Below are positions 7,495 to 14,940 of a DNA stretch of 34,904 nt, piece by piece. The stretch lies in contig NZ_JAGGOK010000101.1 of assembly GCF_018614615.1 (NCBI RefSeq), positions 1-34,904 on the forward strand, in the 5' to 3' direction. Made by a program: the position numbers and the translations under genes. Each line of letters opens with the position of its first letter. The first letter of the stretch is position 1. The notes beneath the pieces are model-generated. The model worked only from the letters and a program-made list of their open reading frames with translations. It had not been told where the DNA came from and did not search any database. Source of the DNA: Streptomyces sp. ISL-100 (GTDB lineage Bacteria; Actinomycetota; Actinomycetes; Streptomycetales; Streptomycetaceae).

Positions 7495-7575
7495 GGGGCT
7501 CCGCCCCGGACCCCGCTCCTCGAACGACGGAGGGACTGGAAATCCAGCCCGTCCGGCGTTTGAGGACACGCCCGC
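7495..7575. repeat. Streptomyces-type intergenic palindromic repeat, copy 1
   Basis: The copy reads GGGGCTCCGCCCCGGACCCC, then two arms 7518-7540 and 7543-7565 that pair over 23 positions with about four mismatches (CCTCGAACG...CTGGA against TCCAGCCC...GTTTGAGG). It lies between the sugar ATPase stop and the ROK kinase start and may attenuate the operon or stabilise the upstream mRNA. Related copies lie at 21761-21813 and 31889-31985. Confidence 0.75.
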
Positions 7576-7591
7576 AGGGCGCCCGGGGCGG

Positions 7592-8398
7592 CTAGCGCTC
7601 CAGTTCGTGGCCAAGCTGGTCGAGCTCGCTGCCGCCCGCCATCTCGCGCGTCAGCTCGTCCAGGGTGATCTCGTCCCGCGTGTGGCTGCCGGACATCGCG
7701 CCCCGCTTGAGGAGCACGAAGCGGTCGCCGACCAGATACGCGTGGTGCGGATTGTGCGTGATCAGAACCACGCCGAGACCCGCGTCACGCGCCGCCGCTA
7801 CGTACTTCAGCACGACGCCCGACTGCTTGACGCCGAGCGCGGCCGTCGGCTCGTCGAGAACCAGCACCTTCGCGCCGAAGTACACCGCGCGCGCGATCGC
7901 CACACACTGCCGCTCGCCGCCCGAGAGCGTACCGATGGGCTGGTCGACGTCGCGCAGGTCGATGCCCATGCGCAGCAGCTCGGAGCGGGTGGTCCGGCGC
8001 ATGAGGTCGACGTCGAGGCGCTTGAAGGGGCCCGCACCCTTCGTCGGCTCCGAGCCGAGGAAGAAGTTCCTCCAGACCGGCATCAACGGCACGACGGCGA
8101 GGTCCTGGTAGACGGTGGCGATACCCCGGTCCAGCGCGTCGCGCGGGTTCGCCAGCCGGGTCTCCTCGCCCTCGATCGAGAAGGTGCCCGCGTCGTGCTG
8201 GTGCAACCCCGCGATGATCTTGATGAGGGTGGACTTGCCGGCGCCGTTGTCGCCCAGGACGCAGCTGATCTCGCCCGCGTGGACTTCGAGGGAGACCCCT
8301 TCGAGGGCCTTGATGTTGCCGTAGAACTTGCTGACGGCGTCGAGCTCGACAAGAGGTGCGGTGGTCCGCGTCGTCGTCCGCGTCTTCTGCGTCGTCAT
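7592..8398 (-). CDS. Sugar ABC transporter ATP-binding protein (single domain)
   Basis: The 268-residue ATPase has Walker A GDNGAGKS (residues 49-56), signature LSGGERQ (about 146-152), Walker B VLVLDEPTA and the switch histidine in LITHN. Family members of the RbsA/XylG type usually carry two ATPase domains (about 500 residues). This one has a single domain like FrcA-type proteins, so it presumably works as a homodimer with the adjacent permease. The start is ATG 8396-8398, which overlaps the permease stop (ATGA); an upstream GTG in the same frame would extend deep into the permease and is rejected. Confidence 0.92.
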   Translation of the reverse strand: MTTQKTRTTTRTTAPLVELDAVSKFYGNIKALEGVSLEVHAGEISCVLGDNGAGKSTLIKIIAGLHQHDAGTFSIEGEETRLANPRDALDRGIATVYQDLAVVPLMPVWRNFFLGSEPTKGAGPFKRLDVDLMRRTTRSELLRMGIDLRDVDQPIGTLSGGERQCVAIARAVYFGAKVLVLDEPTAALGVKQSGVVLKYVAAARDAGLGVVLITHNPHHAYLVGDRFVLLKRGAMSGSHTRDEITLDELTREMAGGSELDQLGHELER

Positions 8399-9462
8399 CG
8401 GGTCGCCTCCGCGCGCTTGCGTACCCATGCGTTGAGCAGGGTGGCCAGAAGGAGCATCGCTCCGAGGAAGAACTTGAACCAGTCGGGGTCCCACTCCGCG
8501 TACACAATCCCCTTGCTGGTCATGCCGAAGATGAACGCACCGACCGCGGAGCCGATCGCCGAGCCGTAGCCGCCGGTGATCAGGCAGCCGCCGATGACGG
8601 CCGCGATGATGTAGATGAGTTCATTGCCGACGCCTTCGCCGGACTGCACGACGTCGAAGGAGAAGAGCAGGTGCTGGCCGGAGATCCAGGCGCCGAGGGC
8701 AACGCCCATGTAGAGACCGATGCGGGTCTTGTTGACCGGGACCCCGACCGCACGGGCCGCTTCCGTCTCGCCGCCGACCGCGAAGATCCAGTTGCCGACG
8801 CGGGTGCGCAGCAGGATCCAGGTCGCGACGGCCACCAGGCCGAGCCACCACAGCACAGTCACCTTCAGGTTCACGCCGCCGATGGTGACCTGGGACGCGA
8901 AGAGCGCCTTGGCGGAGCTGAAACCCTCCATGTCGGCGATGCTCTTCGTCGACACCGTGCCGCTGATCAGCTTGGTGAGGCCGAGATTCAGGCCGGTCAG
9001 CATCAGGAACGTACCGAGCGTGATGATGAAGCTCGGCAGTTTCGTGCGGGTCAGCATGACGCCGTTGAATACGCCGACGGCCAGTGTCACCAGGAGCGAC
9101 ACGAGGACGCCGACCCAGATGTTGGCCGTCATCTGGTAGCTGAACATCGAGGAGACCAGCGCGGAGCTGGTCACCAGGACGCCGGCCGACAGGTCGAACT
9201 CGCCGCCGATCATCAGCAGCGCCACGGGGACGGCCATGATGCCGATCACGGAGGCGGCGTACAGCACCGTGCCGAAGCTCGACGCGCGCAGGAAGCTGTC
9301 CGCGACGATCGCGAAGAAGAGGAAGACGGCGACGGCGCCGACCACCGAGCCGAGCTCGGGGCGGCCGAGCAGCCTGCGCAGCAGCGACGTCTTGAGCAAC
9401 CGTTCGTCGGCGGGGGCCTTCTGGCCGGGGGCCGGCGCCTGTGCCGGTGCGGTCGCGGTCAT
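8395..9462 (-). CDS. Sugar ABC transporter permease (RbsC/FrcC type)
   Basis: The 355-residue integral membrane protein of the BPD_transp_2 family has about ten hydrophobic segments. Family landmarks include LLMIGGEFDLSAGVLVTSSA, LPSFIITLGTF and the conserved C-terminal region VIGGCLITGGYGSAIGSAVG. The start is ATG 9460-9462, overlapping the stop of the second solute-binding protein gene (ATGA at 9459-9462); the longer frame upstream is a shadow of that gene. It forms the membrane channel of the importer with the downstream ATPase. Confidence 0.93.
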   Translation of the reverse strand: MTATAPAQAPAPGQKAPADERLLKTSLLRRLLGRPELGSVVGAVAVFLFFAIVADSFLRASSFGTVLYAASVIGIMAVPVALLMIGGEFDLSAGVLVTSSALVSSMFSYQMTANIWVGVLVSLLVTLAVGVFNGVMLTRTKLPSFIITLGTFLMLTGLNLGLTKLISGTVSTKSIADMEGFSSAKALFASQVTIGGVNLKVTVLWWLGLVAVATWILLRTRVGNWIFAVGGETEAARAVGVPVNKTRIGLYMGVALGAWISGQHLLFSFDVVQSGEGVGNELIYIIAAVIGGCLITGGYGSAIGSAVGAFIFGMTSKGIVYAEWDPDWFKFFLGAMLLLATLLNAWVRKRAEATR

Positions 9463-10472
9463 CGGGTCCCCCGCTTCGTGTAGGCCTCCAGCTCGGCGGC
9501 GTCCTTCTTGGTGATGATCTGGGGTCCGGTGAGGACCGGCTTTCCGCCGCCGAGCACGTCGGCGTTGTACTTGTAGAGCCACAGCAGGTCGACGGCCTGG
9601 TAGCCCTGGAGGTAGGGCTGCTGGTCGACGGCGAAGCCGAGCGTGTCGGCCTGGAGCGCGGTGGCGACCTGGGCGTTGAGGTCGAAAGTGTCGATCTCGG
9701 CCTCGCTGCCGGCCTGCTCCTTCGCCTTGACGGCGGCGTCCGCGAAGGGCGCGCCGAGGGTCACGACGGCGTCGATGTCGTTTGTGGACTGGAGCTTCGC
9801 CTCGATGGACGCCTGTACGTCCGGCATGTTCGTGCCGTCGACGTAGAGGTTCTGCATGTCGCCGTCGAACGTTTCCTTGGCGCCGGCGCAGCGCTGTTCG
9901 TGCCCGACGTTGCCCTGCTCGTGCAGCACACACAGGGCTTTTTTCTTGCCGCGCTTGCCGAGCTCCGTGCCGACCGCCTCTCCGGCGATCGTCTCGTCCT
10001 GCCCGATGTGGGCGAGTGCGCCGAAGTCCTTGGACTCGGCGGAGCCGGAGTTGACGGTGATCACGGGGATGCCGGCCTTGGTGGCCTTGGCGACGACGGC
10101 TTTCATGGCGTCGGGCTTGGCGAGCGTGACGATCAGCCCGTCGACCTTCTTGTCGATGTACGAGTCGACCAGCTGCGCCTGCTGCTGGCCTTCGTCGCTG
10201 TGGGCGTAGAGGAACTTGACGTTGTCCTTGACGGCGGCCTGCTCGGCTCCGTTCTGCACGATGTCCCAGAAGGTGTCGCCGTCCCCCGAGTGGGTGACCA
10301 TGCCAACGGTCCAGCGGGGTGTGTTCACCGCGGCCCTGCCCTGCGCGGCGGCCTGTTCGGCCCGTTCCTCGGCGCGCTTTCCGCCCGTACTGCTGCAGCC
10401 CGCGAGGGAAGCCCCGAGAACCGCCGCCAGCACCGCGCCCAGCGCGCGTACCCCTGTCCGAACCCTTGCCAC
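9459..10472 (-). CDS. Sugar ABC transporter solute-binding lipoprotein 2
   Basis: The 337-residue periplasmic-binding-protein-like lipoprotein (RbsB type) begins at GTG 10470-10472, preceded by GAAGGG at good spacing. This start places a signal peptide (VRALGAVLAAVLGASLAGC) with the lipobox cysteine at residue 26. Longer starts in the frame would bury the signal peptide. It is clearly paralogous to the upstream lipoprotein over the whole mature length; shared blocks include THSG(D/E)GDTFWDIVQ, KRGKKKALCV, EGTNMP/DGTNMP and GFAVDQQPYLQGY. It probably binds the imported sugar or polyol outside the membrane. Having two receptors for one permease suggests distinct ligands or affinities. Confidence 0.9.
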   Translation of the reverse strand: MARVRTGVRALGAVLAAVLGASLAGCSSTGGKRAEERAEQAAAQGRAAVNTPRWTVGMVTHSGDGDTFWDIVQNGAEQAAVKDNVKFLYAHSDEGQQQAQLVDSYIDKKVDGLIVTLAKPDAMKAVVAKATKAGIPVITVNSGSAESKDFGALAHIGQDETIAGEAVGTELGKRGKKKALCVLHEQGNVGHEQRCAGAKETFDGDMQNLYVDGTNMPDVQASIEAKLQSTNDIDAVVTLGAPFADAAVKAKEQAGSEAEIDTFDLNAQVATALQADTLGFAVDQQPYLQGYQAVDLLWLYKYNADVLGGGKPVLTGPQIITKKDAAELEAYTKRGTR

Positions 10473-10503
10473 GACGTCGAGCCCTTCTTGTACTCCTCGG
10501 TGC

Positions 10504-10533
10504 GGCCGGGGATCATTCAGCCCGTCCCCGGCC
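10504..10533 (-). promoter_or_regulatory. Intercistronic hairpin between the two binding-protein genes
   Basis: GGCCGGGGA (10504-10512) pairs perfectly with TCCCCGGCC (10525-10533) around a 12-nt loop in the 95-bp gap between the two lipoprotein genes. Such hairpins behind the first binding-protein gene of ABC operons commonly stabilise or partly terminate the upstream mRNA. That role here is inference. Confidence 0.6.
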
Positions 10534-10567
10534 GACCAAGTATCGGTTACGGGTGTTCGCACCGTAT

Positions 10568-11575
10568 TCATCGGGTACCGCGGGCCGTGTACTTCTCCAG
10601 CGCCGGTACGTCCTTGTCCGTGACGAGGGCCGGGCCTGTCAGGACGGGCTTTCCGCCGCCGAGAACGTTTCCGTTCGTCTTGTAGAGCCACAGTTCGTCG
10701 ACGGCGAGGTAGCCCTGAAGGTACGGCTGCTGGTCGACGGCGAAGCCGATTTCCTTGGCCTTGAGCTGCCTGACCACCTCGGCGTTGAGGTCGAAGGTGT
10801 TGACCTCGGCGTCACTGCCCGCGCCCGCCTTGGCCTTGACGCTGGCTGCCGCGAAAGGCGCGCCGAGAGTGACGACAGTGTCTATCTCTTCGCCGGCCTT
10901 GCCGGTCTGGAGCTTCGCTTCAATGGAGGAGGTCGACGCAGGCATATTGGTGCCCTCGATATTGAGGTTTTCGACCGTTCCCTGGAACGTCTTTTTCACG
11001 CCCGCGCAGCGCGCTTCGAGCGAGACGTTCCCCTGTTCGTGGATAACGCAGAGCGCCTTCTTTTTGCCGCGCTTGTTGAGTTCCTCACCGACGGCCTCAC
11101 CCGCGACCGATTCCTCCTGGCCGATGTGGCTGAGCGCGCCCGCCGCCTCGGAGTGTTCGCCACCGGAGTTGATCGTGACGACGGGTATGCCGGCCGCGAC
11201 GGCCTTCTCGACGGCGGCCTTGACCGCCTCCGGCTTCGCGAGGGTCACCACGATGCCGTCGACCTTCTTGGCGACGTACGAGTCGATGAGCTGCGCCTGC
11301 TCCTTGCCCTCCTTGTTGGCGGCGTACAGGAACTCGACGTTGTCCTTGGCGGCGGCCTGCTTGGCGCCGCTCTGGACGATGTCCCAGAAGGTGTCGCCCT
11401 CGCCCGAGTGCGTCACCATGGCGATCTTCAGGCGCTCGGTGGTGACGGCCTTCCCGCCGCCGCCGCTGTCGCCGTTCTTCTCTTCGGAGTCCTTGCCGCC
11501 CTCGGAGCTGCACCCGGCTGCGAGCGCGAGCGCGCATACGGCGAGGAGGGCTGCTGCCTTGCGGTGGGTACGCAT
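10568..11575 (-). CDS. Sugar ABC transporter solute-binding lipoprotein 1
   Basis: The 335-residue lipoprotein starts MRTHRKAAALLAVCALALAA, with the lipobox cysteine at residue 22, followed by a Ser/Gly/Glu-rich linker and an RbsB-type binding domain. Ligand-site segments typical of the family (THSGEGDTFWD, TINSGG, FDLNAE, AVDQQPYLQGY) are all present. It is the first gene of the leftward transport operon, with its own promoter at 11622-11651. The next gene encodes a paralogue of almost equal length. The family includes inositol-, ribose- and fructose-type receptors; the ligand cannot be deduced. Confidence 0.92.
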   Translation of the reverse strand: MRTHRKAAALLAVCALALAAGCSSEGGKDSEEKNGDSGGGGKAVTTERLKIAMVTHSGEGDTFWDIVQSGAKQAAAKDNVEFLYAANKEGKEQAQLIDSYVAKKVDGIVVTLAKPEAVKAAVEKAVAAGIPVVTINSGGEHSEAAGALSHIGQEESVAGEAVGEELNKRGKKKALCVIHEQGNVSLEARCAGVKKTFQGTVENLNIEGTNMPASTSSIEAKLQTGKAGEEIDTVVTLGAPFAAASVKAKAGAGSDAEVNTFDLNAEVVRQLKAKEIGFAVDQQPYLQGYLAVDELWLYKTNGNVLGGGKPVLTGPALVTDKDVPALEKYTARGTR

Positions 11576-11621
11576 CGTTGGTTCCGCCTTGTCTCCCGGC
11601 CGCCCCGTTGCGGCTGGGGGA

Positions 11622-11666
11622 GTTCTAGCGGCGTACGCGAGCCCCCGTCAAGACTTTGTCCGAACA
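11622..11666 (-). promoter_or_regulatory. Promoter and putative operator of the transport operon
   Basis: Read on the minus strand, TTGACG (11646-11651) and TAGAAC (11622-11627) are separated by 18 bp and form a good vegetative-type promoter. Directly upstream is GGACAAAGTC leading into TTGACG, within the element TGTTCGGACAA (11656-11666). The same GGACAAA-N3-TTGAC spacing occurs at the divergent oxidoreductase promoter (12520-12535), so both are probably controlled by the same regulator, most simply the adjacent GntR protein. Confidence 0.65.
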
Positions 11667-11698
11667 TTCTTACGCGGAGCGGCTGCCGGGGCTGCGGC

Positions 11699-12463
11699 TC
11701 ACGGCCTGACGAGGAGCTGGAACTCGAAGGCGTACCGCGAGGCCCGGTAGATGTGCGAGCCGAACTCGACCGCCCGCCCCGTGTCGTCGAACGTCGTCCG
11801 CTGCATCGTCAGCAGCGGCGCCCCCTCCGCCTCCGCCAGTTGCCGCGCCTCGTCGGCCCCGGCCGCGCGCGCCCCGACCGACTGGCGCGCGCTGTGCAGC
11901 GTGATGCCGGCGGAGCGCATCATCCGGTAGAGCCCGGTGGCTTCGAGGTGCTCGGTGTCGAGGGCCAGCAGTCCGGTGGGCAGGTGGTTGCGCAGGACGG
12001 CCATGGGCTCGTTGTGCGCGAGGCGCAGCCGCTCCACCAGGTGTACGTCGCCGCCCTCCGCCACGCCGAGCGCCGCCGCGACTTCGGCGGTCGCCGGTTC
12101 GAGGGTGTTGCGCAGGACCGTTGTGGCCGGCAGCTGGCCCGCGGCTTCGAGGTCGTCGTACAGGCTGCTGAGTTCGAGGGGGCGCTTGACCTGGCTGTGC
12201 ACCACCTGCGTGCCGACGCCGCGGCGGCGGACCAACAGGCCCTTGTCGACGAGCGACTGGATGGCCTGGCGGACAGTGGGGCGGGAGAGGCCGAGGCGCC
12301 CGGCCAGTTCGATCTCGTTGCCGAGGAGACTTCCCGGTGAGAGCCGGCCCTTCTCGATTGCCGCCTCCAGCTGCTGGGACAGCTGGAAGTACAGCGGGAC
12401 CGGGCTGTTCCGGTCCACGCCGAGCTGCAGGGAGACGGTGGTTTCAGCCGCGGGTTTCGACAC
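11699..12463 (-). CDS. GntR/HutC-family transcriptional regulator
   Basis: The 254-residue protein has an N-terminal winged helix (about residues 20-88; PLYFQLSQQLEAAIEKG, then LGLSRPTVRQAIQSLVDKGL and LLVRRRGVGTQVV). A UTRA ligand-binding domain follows (about 105-250), ending in SHIYRASRYAFEFQLLVRP. It lies between the leftward transport operon and the rightward oxidoreductase gene and most likely represses both until a sugar or sugar phosphate binds the UTRA domain. A palindrome and a shared promoter-proximal motif lie in the flanking intergenic regions. It resembles the GntR regulators of Streptomyces inositol loci, though this rests on recall. Confidence 0.9.
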   Translation of the reverse strand: MSKPAAETTVSLQLGVDRNSPVPLYFQLSQQLEAAIEKGRLSPGSLLGNEIELAGRLGLSRPTVRQAIQSLVDKGLLVRRRGVGTQVVHSQVKRPLELSSLYDDLEAAGQLPATTVLRNTLEPATAEVAAALGVAEGGDVHLVERLRLAHNEPMAVLRNHLPTGLLALDTEHLEATGLYRMMRSAGITLHSARQSVGARAAGADEARQLAEAEGAPLLTMQRTTFDDTGRAVEFGSHIYRASRYAFEFQLLVRP

Positions 12464-12487
12464 GCCCTCGAGCGTAACCCCAGGTAA

Positions 12488-12511
12488 TGACTACTGGAAG
12501 TCCTGTAGTCA
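12488..12511. promoter_or_regulatory. Palindrome, candidate GntR operator
   Basis: The arms TGACTAC (12488-12494) and GTAGTCA (12505-12511) are perfect inverted repeats. The interior also holds matched GGA/TCC triplets, giving a 24-bp near-palindrome. It sits 25 bp upstream of the gntR start and 54 bp upstream of the divergent oxidoreductase start, a suitable place for autoregulation. Confidence 0.6.
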
Positions 12512-12513
12512 GG

Positions 12514-12557
12514 TTGTCAGGACAAACGCTTGACACGGTGGCGTTGATGGCGACACT
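12514..12557 (+). promoter_or_regulatory. Promoter and operator-like element of the oxidoreductase operon
   Basis: TTGTCAGGACAA (12514-12525) is an inverted repeat (TTGTC/GACAA). It is followed by TTGACA at 12530-12535 and, after 16 bp, GACACT at 12552-12557 as a possible -10 box. The ATG at 12566 lies so close that the transcript would have almost no leader. GGACAAA-N3-TTGAC is shared with the transport operon promoter. Confidence 0.55.
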
Positions 12558-12565
12558 TTGGGGCC

Positions 12566-13570
12566 ATGCGCATCGGACTCATCGGCACGGGACGTATCGG
12601 TTCTTTCCACGCTGACGTGCTCAGCCGCCATCGCGAAGTGGGTGCCCTGCTCGTCGCGGACACCGATGCCGCGCGGGCCGCAGCGGTCGCCGACCGGCTC
12701 GGCGCCACCGCCGCGCCCTCGGTCGAGGAAATCTTCGCGTGGGGCGTTGACGCCGTCGTCATCGCCTCCGCCACCTCGGCGCACGCCGACCTGATCGGCC
12801 GGGCGGCGCGGGCGGGACTGCCCACCTTCTGCGAGAAACCGATCGCCCTGGACCTGCCCGGAACGCTGGGCGCGCTCCGCGAGGTCGACGCGGCGGGGAC
12901 GGTGCTCCAGCTCGGCTTCATGCGCCGCTTCGACGCCGGGTACACCACTGCGCGCGAGCTCGTACGGTCCGGAAGCCTCGGCCGGCTGCACACCGTACGG
13001 GCGATGACCTCCGACCCGGCGCCGCCGCCCGCCGCGTACCTGCCACTGTCCGGCGGGCTCTACCGGGACTGCCTGGTCCACGACTTCGACATCCTGCGCT
13101 GGGTCACGGGGCGCGAGGTTGTCGAGGTGTACGCCGTCGGGTCCGACGCGGGGCCGGCGATGTTCCGCGAGGCGGGCGACGTCGACACGGCGGCTGCCGT
13201 CCTCACCCTCGACGACGGGACGCTCGCCACGGCCACGGCCACGCGCTGCAACGGCGCCGGTTACGACGTACGGATGGAATTGGCCGGCGAGCTCGACCAG
13301 GTGTCGGTGGGGCTCGACGACCGTACGCCGATCACCTCGACCGAGCCGAAGGGGCCGCCGGCCTGCGAGCAGCCGTGGCCCGGCTTCCTGGAGCGGTTCG
13401 CCCCGGCGTACGAGGCGGAGCTGGACGCCTTCGTACGGGTCGCGCTGGGCGAGCGGGACAACCCGTGCGACGGCAGGGAGGCCCTGCACGCGCTGCGGAT
13501 CGCGGAGGCCTGCGAGAAGTCGCGCCGGGAGCGGCGGCCGGTACGGATGGACGAGATCCCCGCGTCATGA
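12566..13570 (+). CDS. Gfo/Idh/MocA-family oxidoreductase (inositol 2-dehydrogenase-like)
   Basis: The 334-residue protein starts MRIGLIGTGRIGSFHADVLS, a Rossmann nucleotide-binding motif. The conserved EKPIALD carries the catalytic lysine (K91), and the GGLYRDCLVHDFDILRWV segment carries D168 and H172 of the Gfo/Idh/MocA active site. Close family members oxidise myo-inositol or related polyols with NAD(+). It is the first gene of a rightward operon and overlaps the next gene by 4 bp (ATGA). With the divergent transporter and the ROK kinase it points to uptake and oxidation of a cyclic polyol or sugar. Inositol-type activity is a family-based guess. Confidence 0.88.
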   Translation: MRIGLIGTGRIGSFHADVLSRHREVGALLVADTDAARAAAVADRLGATAAPSVEEIFAWGVDAVVIASATSAHADLIGRAARAGLPTFCEKPIALDLPGTLGALREVDAAGTVLQLGFMRRFDAGYTTARELVRSGSLGRLHTVRAMTSDPAPPPAAYLPLSGGLYRDCLVHDFDILRWVTGREVVEVYAVGSDAGPAMFREAGDVDTAAAVLTLDDGTLATATATRCNGAGYDVRMELAGELDQVSVGLDDRTPITSTEPKGPPACEQPWPGFLERFAPAYEAELDAFVRVALGERDNPCDGREALHALRIAEACEKSRRERRPVRMDEIPAS

Positions 13571-14400
13571 CACTGAAAGCGGAGGACGGGGTGACGCTCT
13601 GGACGGCGAGAACCGGCGAGGGCGGTCCCGTGCTCCTCTGCCACGGCGGCCCCGGACTGTGGGACACCCTTGAGGACGTGGCCCGGCTGCTCGCCGACCG
13701 GGGGGCGGCCGTGTACCGCTGGGACCAGCGCGGCTGCGGGCGCTCCGAGCGGCGCGGCCCCTACTCGGTGGCCAGGTCGGTGGCCGATCTCGACGCCGTA
13801 CGCGCGCACTTCGGGCTGGAGAAGGTGACGCTGCTCGGCCATTCCTGGGGCGCGCGGCTCGCCCTGCACTACACGCTCGCGCATCCGGAGCGGGTGACAC
13901 GGCTGGTGTACGTGTCCGGCACCGGGATCGGACCCGACTCCGGCTGGCATCCGGAGTTCGCGGCGAAGCTGCGCGCCGCGCTCGGCGAGCGGCTGCCCCG
14001 CTGGGAGGAGCTCAGGTCCCGGGAGCGGCGTACGGAGGCGGAGGAGCGCGAGATGTGCGTGCTCCAGTGGTCGGCGGACTTCGCCGGGCCGGACCAGGAC
14101 CGGGCGATCGAACTGGCCGAGCGGATGGCCACGCCCTGGCTGGGCGTCAACTACGCGTGCAACACGGAGATCAACGCCGAGACGAGGACGATGAGCGAGC
14201 ATCAACTCCACGCCGCGTGCTGTGGGTTGAGGATGCCGGTCGTCATCGTGGACGGTGCCGAAGACATCCGGCCGCGAGACGCCGTGAACTCCCTGGAGCA
14301 GGCCCTGCCGAATGTCTCGCGGGTGACGCTCGCGGGGGCGGGTCACATGCCGTGGGCGGAGTCCCCGGCCGAATTCGCCGCGGCGGTCGCGCCCCGCTGA
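13567..14400 (+). CDS. Alpha/beta hydrolase (proline iminopeptidase-like)
   Basis: The 277-residue protein has an oxyanion-loop motif HGGPG (residues 26-30), the nucleophile S93 in GHSWGA, an acid at about D233 (DGAEDIRPRD) and H260 in GAGHMPW, so the triad is complete. HGGPG with WDQRGCGRS is typical of the proline iminopeptidase branch, which also includes hydrolases of small esters and lactones. The start is ATG 13567, overlapping the oxidoreductase stop (ATGA); the longer frame upstream runs inside that gene. In this operon a lactone or ester substrate produced by the dehydrogenase is an attractive but untested idea. Confidence 0.88.
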   Translation: MTLKAEDGVTLWTARTGEGGPVLLCHGGPGLWDTLEDVARLLADRGAAVYRWDQRGCGRSERRGPYSVARSVADLDAVRAHFGLEKVTLLGHSWGARLALHYTLAHPERVTRLVYVSGTGIGPDSGWHPEFAAKLRAALGERLPRWEELRSRERRTEAEEREMCVLQWSADFAGPDQDRAIELAERMATPWLGVNYACNTEINAETRTMSEHQLHAACCGLRMPVVIVDGAEDIRPRDAVNSLEQALPNVSRVTLAGAGHMPWAESPAEFAAAVAPR

Positions 14401-14414
14401 TCGCCTCAGCCTGC

Positions 14415-14483
14415 CATGTAAAGAACCCTTGACTTCATGTCGAAGCTGCTTGACACTCCACAGTGTCAGGTTTTCTTTACATG
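14415..14483 (+). promoter_or_regulatory. Nested inverted repeats over the promoter of the membrane protein/XRE operon
   Basis: An outer pair, CATGTAAAGAA (14415-14425) and TTCTTTACATG (14473-14483), is a perfect 11-bp inverted repeat with a 47-bp gap. Inside lies TGACACT-CCAC-AGTGTCA (14451-14468), another perfect repeat, which contains a TTGACA box (14450-14455). A second TTGACT lies at 14429-14434. A repressor bound to either repeat would cover the promoter. The XRE protein encoded by the second gene of this operon is the natural candidate. Confidence 0.6.
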
Positions 14484-14511
14484 TGTTTCCGTACGCGGGG
14501 AGCGAGTGTCA

Positions 14512-14940
14512 GTGGCATTCGAAGAGAAACGGGCCTGGAGCATGGTCCTGGTCACGGTCGCGTCGTACGCGGTGTACCTGGCCGTCGTCCTCGGGCGGCC
14601 CGGAGACGCGCCGCTCGCCGAGGCGCCCTATGTGTCGGCGCTGCTGTGGACGGTCGGCGCGGCGATCGCCGCGTCCATCGTGCTCCACACCGTGCTGGCG
14701 ACGTTCTCGCCCGAGGACGCGAACAGCAAGGACCAGCGCGACCGGGAGATTCACCGGTTCGGCGAGCACATCGGACAGTCGTTCGTCGTGATCGGCGGCG
14801 TGGCCGGGCTCGCCCTGGCCATGGCCGATCTGGACCAGTTCTGGATCGCCAACGCGATCTACCTGGCGTTCGTCCTGTCGTCGCTCCTCGGGTCCGCGAC
14901 GAAGATCGTCTCGTACCGGCTGGGCTTCCACCCGTGGTGA
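14512..14940 (+). CDS. Small multi-pass membrane protein paired with an XRE regulator
   Basis: The 142-residue protein has four hydrophobic segments (from SMVLVTVASYAVYLAVVLG, SALLWTVGAAIAASIVLHTV, SFVVIGGVAGLALAMADL and NAIYLAFVLSSLLGSATKIV). The start is taken as GTG 14512 because GGGGAG (14497-14502) lies 9 bp upstream. GTG 14506 is too close to that site, and ATG 14437 would sit within the operator region. The arrangement of a small membrane protein followed by a YozG-like XRE regulator with overlapping stop/start (GTGA at 14937-14940) is common in Gram-positive bacteria, but its function is unclear. Confidence 0.8.
   Translation: MAFEEKRAWSMVLVTVASYAVYLAVVLGRPGDAPLAEAPYVSALLWTVGAAIAASIVLHTVLATFSPEDANSKDQRDREIHRFGEHIGQSFVVIGGVAGLALAMADLDQFWIANAIYLAFVLSSLLGSATKIVSYRLGFHPW

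Noticed and set aside
6440..8569. A 709-codon plus-strand open frame over the sugar locus
   Set aside because: It is antisense to the ROK kinase and ATPase genes, which have clear motifs, and its own translation has no recognisable domain.
9463..9933. N-terminal extension of the permease frame up to 9933
   Set aside because: It overlaps the whole C-terminal half of the binding protein; the ATGA overlap at 9459-9462 gives the normal permease start.
12566..14400. Calling the locus a definite inositol catabolic cluster
   Set aside because: No iolB, iolC, iolD or iolE genes are present in the window; only the dehydrogenase and regulator types are reminiscent.
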